DNA from: Geomonas propionica
GTDB taxonomy: Bacteria; Desulfobacterota; Desulfuromonadia; Geobacterales; Geobacteraceae
Reading direction: 5' to 3'
Assembly: GCF_016458235.1 (NCBI RefSeq)
Contig: NZ_JAEMHK010000015.1
Span: 1-64,000 of the forward strand
Length of the DNA: 64,000 bases
The translations under genes and the position numbers were made by a program. The stretch's first letter is position 1; every line of letters starts with the position of its first letter. Under the pieces are notes generated by a model. That model was not told where the DNA came from. It saw nothing but the letters and a program-made list of their open reading frames with translations, and made no database searches. Below, in pieces: positions 1-7,800 of the stretch.

Positions 1-17
1 TTGCGATTCGATCTCAT
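1..17 (-). CDS. Start of a gene leaving the left edge (first 5 codons)
   Basis: An ATG at 17-15 on the minus strand follows a strong AGGAGG Shine-Dalgarno (25-30 on the plus strand reads CCTCCT) at a suitable distance. Only M-R-S-N-R is visible before the window ends, so no function can be given. The start codon directly abuts the stem of an 8-bp inverted repeat that encloses the ribosome binding site. The call rests only on the ribosome binding site. Confidence 0.45.
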
Positions 18-55
18 GACACACCCTCCTGGTCCGTTAGGATATATGGTGTGTC
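18..55 (-). promoter_or_regulatory. Leader hairpin enclosing a Shine-Dalgarno
   Basis: A perfect 8-bp inverted repeat, GACACACC (18-25) and GGTGTGTC (48-55), encloses the AGGAGG ribosome binding site of the gene starting at 17 and ends directly at its ATG. On the mRNA this would place the binding site in or next to the loop. It may modulate translation, or it may equally be an operator. Confidence 0.35.
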
Positions 56-79
56 CTCAAAAGTGAAGATAGCTCAACT

Positions 80-240
80 AAAGGCAAATCCCCCTGTCCC
101 CCCTTTCGTAAAGTTCTTCCGGCAATTGCGGGAGGAGCTGTTTTTGTCCCCCCTCCTCTTGCGGGAGGGGGTTAGGGGGTGGGGTAAGGTGCTATCATTT
201 CCCCGGTTTTCCCTGATGACCCTTCGTAAAGGGGGGGGAC
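80..240. repeat. Dispersed palindromic repeat cluster
   Basis: This gene-free stretch holds two repeat types that recur in the window. One is the GCAAATCCCCCTGTCCCCCC / CTTCGTAAAGGGGGG type, seen again near 1104, 20591 and 36881. The other is the CCTCTTGCGGGAGGGGGTTA type, seen inverted at 39143. No coding sequence is supported from 18 to 346. Confidence 0.6.
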
Positions 241-346
241 GCTTGTTGTCTGTCAGCGCTTCGAGGGCGCGTGCTCGATGCTTCCGACAGCGCCTGACCG
301 ACGTTGACAAAGGGGAGACCTGTTTACGCGCTCTTCGGAAGGTGGT

Positions 347-997
347 TCAGATGCTGTTGACGTCGATCATGGCTTCGCCCATGACGTACTCGGTTTTGGC
401 GTCGCGGGAGGCTTCTGCGAGGCGGGCTACGATGCGGCAGACCCTATCGAGTTCAGCTTTGAGGTCGGACAGATGGGCGCGGGCTTTCTCATTCCCCTCG
501 CCGAGCTCTTTGTTGGCCAAGTGCAGATGCCAGAGTACCGCGGTCAAGGGGTTGTTGAACTCGTGGCTGATGGCGACGGCCATTTCCCGCAACAACTTCA
601 AGCGTTCGAACTCGACTGCCATCTGCTTCTCTCGGCGTGACGCCAGGTGGAGCGAGACGCGGGCCACCAACTCCTCCGGGTAAAAGGGCTTCACGATGTA
701 GTCGTCCGCCCCGGCCTCGAATCCCTTCACCTTTTCACCGCTGGTGTCGCAACTGGTGAGAAAAATCACCGGGATCTCGCGTGTTGCCGCGTCGGCCTTC
801 AGTTGGCGGCAGATGTCATAACCGTTCATGCCGGGGAGGTTGACGTCGAGCAGGATCAGATCCGGACCGATTTCGAGTGCCACGGACTTGGCGGAGTCCC
901 CATCTTCTTGCAGGGTGACTTCGTACTCTTCGCTGAGGATGTCCAGCAACTGGGCCTGCGCCACCTTGCTGTCTTCTACGGCGAGGATCTTTTTCAT
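347..997 (-). CDS. Response regulator with HisKA dimerisation domain, no ATPase domain
   Basis: This is a 216-residue cytoplasmic signalling protein. The start at 997 was chosen because GGAG lies just upstream and the protein then begins with the typical receiver opening M-K-K-I-L-A-V-E-D. Residues 1-120 form a receiver domain with the phosphoacceptor Asp in LLDVNLPGMNG and a conserved Lys in IVKPF. Residues about 135-205 carry an H-box (AISHEFNNPLTAV) and two predicted helices like a HisKA/DHp dimerisation domain. The protein ends without an HATPase_c domain. It could receive phosphate from a separate kinase or act as a phosphotransfer adaptor. No cognate kinase is adjacent. The domain calls are secure and the role is inferred. 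Confidence 0.85.
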   Translation of the reverse strand: MKKILAVEDSKVAQAQLLDILSEEYEVTLQEDGDSAKSVALEIGPDLILLDVNLPGMNGYDICRQLKADAATREIPVIFLTSCDTSGEKVKGFEAGADDYIVKPFYPEELVARVSLHLASRREKQMAVEFERLKLLREMAVAISHEFNNPLTAVLWHLHLANKELGEGNEKARAHLSDLKAELDRVCRIVARLAEASRDAKTEYVMGEAMIDVNSI

Positions 998-1103
998 AGC
1001 ACTCTCCAAAAAGGCCACGGGGGAAGAAGCTGTACGGGAGTTGGGGTGTTGCAGCTTAACATTCCGGTTGGCATGAATCAACTTATGTGTGAGGGGAGGG
1101 CTC

Positions 1104-1148
1104 AAAAGGCAAATCCCCCCTGTCCCACCTTCGCAAAAGGGGGGGACT
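1104..1148. repeat. Dispersed palindromic repeat copy
   Basis: The sequence AGGCAAATCCCCCCTGTCCC followed by ACCTTCGCAAAAGGGGGGGA is the same family as at 80-113, 20591-20684 and 36881-36920. The paired CCCCC(T) and (A)GGGGG blocks around a TTCGCAAA core form a hairpin. Confidence 0.6.
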
Positions 1149-1288
1149 CTGGTTCACGTGCAGTGCGTCGAGGCAACGTAACGCTGACGCAAGCAGATTC
1201 TTCGATGGCTTTTGCAAAGACGGAAATCTTCGAGTTGCTGCAAGATGACAGGGCGGTACGGAGAAAGCGGATGGAGGGGTGAGTGAGG

Positions 1289-1317
1289 AATGGGGGAGCG
1301 CGAAGGGCTCCCCCATT
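1289..1317 (-). terminator. Hairpin after the OmpA-like gene
   Basis: An 11-bp perfect stem, AATGGGGGAGC (1289-1299) with GCTCCCCCATT (1307-1317), lies 7 bases beyond the stop codon of the minus-strand OmpA-like gene. The T-tract is short, so this is a probable rather than textbook terminator. Confidence 0.55.
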
Positions 1318-1324
1318 TTGTCGG

Positions 1325-1834
1325 CTACATCTTGGTGACGGTGAAATCGACGCGGCGGTTCTTTGCTTGGCCGGCTTTGCTCTTGTTGTCGGCGATGGGC
1401 TGGGTGTCGCCGAAACCTTTGGCGGAGAGGCGGTCGGCCGCGACGCCTTTCTTGTCGACCAGATACTTAACCACGGCGTCGGCGCGATCCTGGGAGAGTT
1501 TCATATTGGCTTCGGGCTTGCCGACGTTGTCGGTGTGGCCGTCGACCTGAACATGGAAGCCGGGGTAATCAGTCATGATGGCGGCGATGGCGGTCATGGT
1601 CTTGTCGCAAGCCGGATCGACCTCGGCCTTGCCGGTCTTGAACTTGATGGGCCCTTTCTCGTTCTGGACCTTCTTCAGTTTCTTGGTCACAGCACTGAGA
1701 GCGCCCTGCTTGGCGGTGGACGCAGCTTCCTTGCCCAAGTCTTTACCAAGCCCTTTGACAGCATCAAGCCCGGCATAGGAAACACCTGAAACCGACAGAG
1801 TCAGTACAACAGCAACAGCAATTTTTCGAAACAT
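1325..1834 (-). CDS. OmpA-family peptidoglycan-binding protein
   Basis: A 169-residue exported protein. Residues 1-21 form a signal peptide (hydrophobic core VAVVLTLSVSGVSYA, then cleavage). A short Ala/Lys-rich linker follows, then an OmpA C-terminal domain (about 60-169) with the family signatures VDGHTDNVG, LSQDRADAVVKYL and NRRVDF, which in this family bind diaminopimelate of peptidoglycan. There is no lipobox and no beta-barrel, so it is probably a soluble periplasmic tether. It has its own sigma-70-like promoter (1907-1935) and a hairpin leader, and appears monocistronic. Confidence 0.88.
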   Translation of the reverse strand: MFRKIAVAVVLTLSVSGVSYAGLDAVKGLGKDLGKEAASTAKQGALSAVTKKLKKVQNEKGPIKFKTGKAEVDPACDKTMTAIAAIMTDYPGFHVQVDGHTDNVGKPEANMKLSQDRADAVVKYLVDKKGVAADRLSAKGFGDTQPIADNKSKAGQAKNRRVDFTVTKM

Positions 1835-1864
1835 TATTCCCTCCTCTTCTTTATTTAGCCTGTT

Positions 1865-1893
1865 CCGGCAAGGAGTGCTATCTTCCTTGTCGG
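1865..1893 (-). promoter_or_regulatory. Stem-loop in the OmpA-like gene leader
   Basis: CCGGCAAGGA (1865-1874) pairs with TCCTTGTCGG (1884-1893) with one mismatch. The stem lies between the predicted transcription start near 1900 and the ribosome binding site. It could stabilise the mRNA or be a small-RNA target. Confidence 0.4.
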
Positions 1894-1906
1894 ATGGCAG
1901 GCATAA

Positions 1907-1935
1907 AATATAATACTTCTTAACCTCTGAGTCAA
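1907..1935 (-). promoter_or_regulatory. Sigma-70-type promoter of the OmpA-like gene
   Basis: On the minus strand TTGACT (1930-1935) and TATATT (1907-1912) are separated by exactly 17 bases, close to the housekeeping consensus. It lies about 70 bases upstream of the start codon. Confidence 0.7.
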
Positions 1936-2100
1936 TGAACGTCGCCGTGTGTATCAGTCTTGGGACGCGGTGTGGCCGCGAACCTCACCGGGTGAATTCC
2001 ACCCAGGCAATACGAAATCCCCCAGAAACCCTTTGACTGTATACCCAACAAGATGATAAATTCCCAACGCAAAATTGTGAACGTCCCGTAAGGAGGATCC

Positions 2101-4677
2101 GTGAGCGAGGCCACCGCCGACAACGAGGCGCAACGGACGGAGACAAGGATCCTCTCCCTCGTCCTGTTCTCGCTCGCCATACTGATCCTCTACGTCTGCA
2201 GCCGCTACTCTTACCTGCTGTTCCACACCATGGTCGAAGTCTTCTGTGTCCTGGTAACGCTGGGCGTCTTCTTATTAGCCTGGAACTCGCGGAAGTTTCT
2301 CGATAACCATTATTTTCTGTTCCTGGCGATGTCTTTCGCCATCTCCGGCGTCCTGGAACTGCTTCACACCTTCGCCTACAAGGGGATCGGCATCTTCGTC
2401 GGATACGACGCCAACCTCCCCACCCAACTCTGGATTTCATCCCGCTACGTGGTCAGCCTCTCCTTCCTGGCGGCACCATTTTTCATCAAACGAAAGCTCA
2501 ATCTCGCCGCAGCTCTGGCCTTTTTCGGCGGCACGGCTACCCTGCTCATCCTGGCCATCTTTGCCGGACAATTCCCAGACTGCTACATCGAGGGGAAGGG
2601 GCTCACCCCGTTCAAGATCTACAGCGAGTACATCATCATAGCCATCCTGCTCGCCTCGGCGGCGCTGCTGTGGGTTAACCGGGAGCGTTTCGACCGTCGC
2701 GTACTTGATATTCTCCTCGCCTCCACGTTCAGCGCCGCAGGCGCCGATGTCGCGTTCACGCAGTACTTGAGCGTGTACGGCCAGGCCAACCAGGTTGGCC
2801 ACTTCTTACTCTTCCTCTCCTCCTTCCTCATCTACCGGGCCATCGTCTCCCTGGGACTCAAGGAGCCTGCGGCGGTGCTGTTCCGCAGCTTGGAACAGAG
2901 CGAACAGGCGCTCAAGCAGAGCGAGGCCCGGCTACAGCGCGCCCTGGAGGAGCGCACCAGCGAACTGGTCGAGAAGGTGGAGCGCGAAGCCGCGCTAAAG
3001 CGCAGCAACGAGCGGCTCGACTTGCTGGCCGATTCGGCGAGCCAGCTGCTGCAGAGCAAAGAGCCCCGGCAGCTCGCCGACACCCTGTGCCGGCAGGTGA
3101 TGGAGTTTCTCGACTGCGACGTCTTCTTCAATTACCTGGTCGATGAAGCTGAGGGAGGGCTGATACTAAACGCGTGCGCAGGGATCCCCGAGGAACAGGC
3201 CGCAGCCATCGAGCGGCTGAACATGGGGGTGGCGATCTGCGGCTGTGCGGCCCGTGACGCCTGCAGGATCGTCGCCGAGAACATCCCGATGTCGCAGGAT
3301 GTTCGCGCCGACCTGGTGCGGTCCCTGGGGATACAGGCCTACGCCTGCCACCCGCTGCTGTCCCAGGGACGGGTGCTGGGCACCCTCTCCTTCGGCACCC
3401 GAAGCAGGACCAGCTTCAGCGACGACGACCTCTCCCTGATGAAGGCGGTAGCCGATCAGGTTGCCATCGCCATGGAGCGCAACCGGATGGAGGAGTCGCT
3501 GCGCCAGGCCAAGCACGCCGCCGAGGTGGCGAGCAGCACCAAGAGCAGGTTCGTGGCCAACATGAGCCATGAACTGCGCACCCCGATGACCGGATTCCTC
3601 GGCATGCTCGACCTCGCCCTGCTCTCAGCGGACACGGCCGAAAGGACCGACTACATCCAGACGGCCCAGAGATCGGCCCGGTCGCTGCTGCGCATCCTGA
3701 ATGACATCCTGGATTTGGCCAAGGTCGAAGCAGGGAAGTTCTCGCTGGACAACCGTCCCTTCTCCCTGCGTGTCTGCCTGGGTCAGGCCGTGGACATCGT
3801 CATGCCCGAGGTGAAGCGCAAGGGGCTGGAGCTCACGCTGCACGTGGAGGATGGTCTTCCGGACCACGTGCAGGCCGACCAGGTGAGGCTGCGCCAGGTC
3901 CTGACCAACCTGTTAGGGAACGCGGTGAAGTTCACCGAGCGCGGCGGCGTTGCCATCTCCGCGAGCGCTGGCAAAGAGGGCGCCGACCGCAGCATGGAAT
4001 TCCGCTTCGACGTGCGCGACACCGGCATCGGCATTCCGGAGGAGAAAAGGCACCTGCTGTTCACTTCCTTCAGTCAACTCGATGACTCCGACACCCGCAG
4101 CTACGGCGGAACCGGCCTCGGTCTCGCGATCAGTAAAGAGATCGTGGAGCGGATGGGGGGAACTATCGTGGTGGAAGGGGCAGCCGGTGGCGGGAGCTGC
4201 TTCTCCTTCTCGGTCCGTCTGGAGTTGGTACCGGGCGAAGCGGAACTTGTCTCCACCGCTCCGCGCCCCCCAGCTCCCCCCGCAGCGACCAAGGGAGTTC
4301 GCAGCCGGTTGCTGGTCGCCGAGGACGACCCGACCATCCGCCAGGTATTGGGGAGCATGCTGGGGAGGGTCGGCTACCAGGTCGAATTTGCGGCAGACGG
4401 CGCCCAGGCTGTAGAGAAGTGGCGGCAATCGTGCTTCGACATGATCATCATGGATGTCCAGATGCCGCAACTGGACGGCTTCGAGGCAACCCGGTCCATT
4501 CGCGAGCAGGGAGGACGACTGCCGATCCTCGCCATGACCGCGCACGCCATGAAGCAGGACGAGGAGCGCTGCATCGCCGCCGGGATGGACGACTACATCT
4601 CGAAGCCCATCGACTTTAGGGAATGCGTGGAGAAGATCGGCGCCCTGCTCGGCTCAGCACATTCCGGCTGTCCATAA
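2101..4677 (+). CDS. Hybrid histidine kinase (MASE3-GAF-HisKA-HATPase-REC)
   Basis: An 858-residue inner-membrane sensor kinase. The GTG start follows AAGGAGGATCC. Residues about 15-255 hold multiple hydrophobic segments and match the MASE3 membrane sensor type (for example [14 protein letters not shown] and [12 protein letters not shown]). A coiled coil (260-310) leads to a GAF domain (310-465, with several Cys residues in GCAARDAC). HisKA follows with the phosphoacceptor His in [11 protein letters not shown] (about 490), then HATPase_c (590-705) with DTGIGIP and [11 protein letters not shown]-terminal receiver (735-850) carries the Asp in [12 protein letters not shown]. No partner gene is adjacent, so output is probably through a distant regulator. 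The ligand is unknown. Confidence 0.92.
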   Translation: MSEATADNEAQRTETRILSLVLFSLAILILYVCSRYSYLLFHTMVEVFCVLVTLGVFLLAWNSRKFLDNHYFLFLAMSFAISGVLELLHTFAYKGIGIFVGYDANLPTQLWISSRYVVSLSFLAAPFFIKRKLNLAAALAFFGGTATLLILAIFAGQFPDCYIEGKGLTPFKIYSEYIIIAILLASAALLWVNRERFDRRVLDILLASTFSAAGADVAFTQYLSVYGQANQVGHFLLFLSSFLIYRAIVSLGLKEPAAVLFRSLEQSEQALKQSEARLQRALEERTSELVEKVEREAALKRSNERLDLLADSASQLLQSKEPRQLADTLCRQVMEFLDCDVFFNYLVDEAEGGLILNACAGIPEEQAAAIERLNMGVAICGCAARDACRIVAENIPMSQDVRADLVRSLGIQAYACHPLLSQGRVLGTLSFGTRSRTSFSDDDLSLMKAVADQVAIAMERNRMEESLRQAKHAAEVASSTKSRFVANMSHELRTPMTGFLGMLDLALLSADTAERTDYIQTAQRSARSLLRILNDILDLAKVEAGKFSLDNRPFSLRVCLGQAVDIVMPEVKRKGLELTLHVEDGLPDHVQADQVRLRQVLTNLLGNAVKFTERGGVAISASAGKEGADRSMEFRFDVRDTGIGIPEEKRHLLFTSFSQLDDSDTRSYGGTGLGLAISKEIVERMGGTIVVEGAAGGGSCFSFSVRLELVPGEAELVSTAPRPPAPPAATKGVRSRLLVAEDDPTIRQVLGSMLGRVGYQVEFAADGAQAVEKWRQSCFDMIIMDVQMPQLDGFEATRSIREQGGRLPILAMTAHAMKQDEERCIAAGMDDYISKPIDFRECVEKIGALLGSAHSGCP

Positions 4678-4870
4678 CATAAAGAAAAGGGGAAGAAGCA
4701 CAGGGGCGGCACCAGAGGAATGAAAAAGTAATGACGTTAATCGCAAATCATGACAATAGACACACGGCAATCATATATGTGATATCGGATGGTTAGTGGA
4801 GCTGCAGCTGCAACTGAGCGGGTACCGCTGCCTTCCCTTTTTATGAACACTCAAATGGGGGATTCCTCTC

Positions 4871-7800
4871 GTGCCCATCACCACGGTTTGGCCTTCACTT
4901 AAGTTCCACCTCGCTGTAGCGATCCTCACCTGCACGTTTATCGTAACCTCTCACCCCGCCATGGCCGCTGAAACCGTGAATCCCAGCCAGGTGACCTGCC
5001 GCTTCCCTACGCCCCCCGGGCGCGCCGACAGCCATACCGCTCTTGCCCCCCGTTCCGTCCCGGGTCCCCATTCGCTCTCCTCACCCCCCTCACAAGAAAA
5101 GAAATACGCCCGCGGCCGCTTCATCGTCAAATTCGCCGACACCCTAACGGAACCGGCAGACGTCATCCATGGGTTGGGGCTCAGCTTCGCGTCGCAGACC
5201 GCCGGGCAGGGCGCTGGGCTGGACGAACTGCACAAAAAACACAAGATCAAGGGCGTGAAGCCTCTGTTTCACCAGTTCTTCGACAAGGACAGCGCTTCTT
5301 CCACCAAGAAGGGGCTCCTGGCCAAGAGAAAGCGCAACTTCGCCGACCGGGTCGCCCAGATCAAGGCGAAGTACCAACGGCGAGCGCAGCGTGCTTCCAA
5401 GGGGAGCAAGGTTCCCGATCTCACCAGCGTCTACCTATTCGAGACGGCGGATGATGCGGACGTAGAGGCCGTTGCCCGGGAGTACGCGGCCAACCCCAAC
5501 GTGCTCTATGCCGTGCCTGCCTACCAGTACCAAACCGAGTCCGTCCCCAACGATCCCTTCTTCTCTTCCTGGGGTTCATGGGGGTACAACTACGATGACC
5601 TGTGGGGGCTCAAGAAGATCGAGGTCGCGGCCGCCTGGGACGTCACCAAGGGGGACGGGGTGATAGTCGGCGTGGTCGACACAGGGCTTGACTACAACCA
5701 CGTCGATATCGTCGCCAACGTCTGGTCCAACCTTGCCGAAGAGGCAGGCGCCCCCGGCGCCGACGATGACGGCAACGGCTTCGTCGATGACAGCAAGGGG
5801 TGGGATTTCGCCTACGGCACCAACGATCCCATCGATCATTTCGGCCACGGCACCCATGTCACCGGAACCATTGCCGCCACCGGCGACAACGGCATCGGCG
5901 TGCCCGGCATTGCCTATCATGCCCGCATCATGCCGGTCAAAGGGCTCGACGACTACGGAAGCGGGTACAACGATCGGCTCGCCAACGCTATCATCTATGC
6001 GGCCCAAAACGGCGCCGACGTCATCAACAACAGCTGGGGGTGCTGGCCCTGCGGTGTCGACCCTGTCGTGGAAGACGCGGTCCGGACCGCCCACGCGCTG
6101 GGAAGCGTCGTGGTGGTCGCCGCCGGCAACAGTGGTTCGGACGCATACTACGGATCCCCCGGCAGCATCCAGGACGTGGTAACTGTCGGCTCCACCGGCG
6201 TCCAGGACGTCCTCTCCTCCTTTTCCAATTCCGGCTACATTATGGACCTAGTGGCTCCCGGCGGCGACGCCAGCGACGGTTCGGATACCTACAACATCCT
6301 CTCCCTGCGGGCTGCCGGCACTGAGACCGGCTCGCTATACTTGGTCGGAACCGATTACATCCGCCTGGCCGGCACCTCGATGGCCGCCCCACACGTCTCA
6401 GGCGTGGCGGCGCTCATCCTGGCGGCCAATCCCGATCTGACCCGCGAGCAGGTGATCTCCATCCTGAGGCATTCCGCGGACGACCAGGTGGGGCCGGCTG
6501 CTTCGGATAAACCCGGTTTCGATCCCTTCTACGCTTGGGGGCGGCTCAATGCGGCACGGGCGCTCTCGATGGCCTTTTCTCCTCCTGCCGACCCGGCCAT
6601 CCTGAAGGTACCGGTCACCAGCCTCGACTTCTCGCTGCCTCACTCGCAGTGTGGGGAGCAGCGCTCGCTGGTATTCGACCTATTCAACATCGGCGGCGGC
6701 AACCTCAACTGGTCCGCCGAAGCTCCCTCCTGGCTCACCGTCACCTCTTCCAGCACCAACGCACCTGCCACGGCCTCCATTTCCTGTACCAGCGCCGAAA
6801 ACAGGCAGGGGGTGGTGAAAGTGGTGACCTCAGATCTTTCCCAACTGCAGGACGTCACTGTCGCTGCCACCGTGATTCCCGATGCACGCATGGACAACTG
6901 CAACGTTGTGTTGTCCGAGGCGATGGGCGACCAGGGGTGGCAACCGCCATGGAACGTAAACGCCCCCGGGATTCCCGACGGGCAAGGGGGGGCGTTCTAT
7001 GTCTTCGAGCACGTCGTGAGTAACCCCAACCTGTCCATGCAGCGGATTGACAGCCACGGCGTTCCTCTCTGGCGGGCCGGCGGCGTCCCTCTCACCATCA
7101 CCCCAGTCGGGAGCGCGGCCACCAGACCTGCCTTGGCCAGCGACGGCAACGGCGGGTTCTTCGTGGCCTACGCCGACGGGCTAAACGCAGGCGAAAATGC
7201 CAATCGCAACATCAAGCTGCAGCACGTTGACGGCGCCGGCACCTTGCTCTGGGGGAACGCAGGGATCGGGATCACCCAGATCGCAGGTACCCAGGGAGGC
7301 AACGGCCAGACCGAACCGAGGATTGCCGCGGACGGCTCCGGTGGGGTGGTCATCGCCTGGCTGGATAGCGCCGCCGGACGGGTGAAGCTGCAAAGGGTCG
7401 ATGCCACGGGAGCGGCGCTGTGGCCCGCCGGGGGGGTAACCGCGACGGTCGCGGCGTCGGCGCAATTCGAGATGATGATGGCCGGCGACGGACAGGGTGG
7501 TGCGTTCGTTTCCTGGACCGACCGGCGCAGGCCCTTCTGGGACATCTATGCCCAGCACATAGACGGCAACGGCAACAGGCAGTGGACTGCGGATGGTCTG
7601 ATGATCAACACCCCCTTGCCACTGACCGGCGGGTTCGGAGCCAACGTGGTCTCCGACGGTGCGGGAGGAGCGATCATCGCCTGGCGCGACTTCCGGAACT
7701 TCGTTTATCACCCCGGGATCAACTACATGACCTTGAGCGACATCTTCGCCGTCCGTCTCAATGCGGCGGGACAGCATCTCTGGGACCCGGCAGGCGTTCC

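Larger units (their letters stand above)
998..1324. other. Gene-free interval with repeat and hairpin
   Basis: The interval separates the response regulator leader from the end of the OmpA-like gene. It holds one palindromic repeat (1104-1148) and the hairpin at 1289-1317. The reading frames crossing it are shadows without ribosome binding sites, and nothing else is seen. Confidence 0.6.

Noticed and set aside
51..683. Open frame at the left edge on the plus strand
   Set aside because: It runs through dispersed repeats and then antisense to the response regulator; there is no ribosome binding site and no family.
1840..2100. Cyclic-di-GMP (GEMM) riboswitch before the hybrid kinase
   Set aside because: The region was searched because such switches are frequent in Geobacter, but the conserved GEMM core sequences are not seen.
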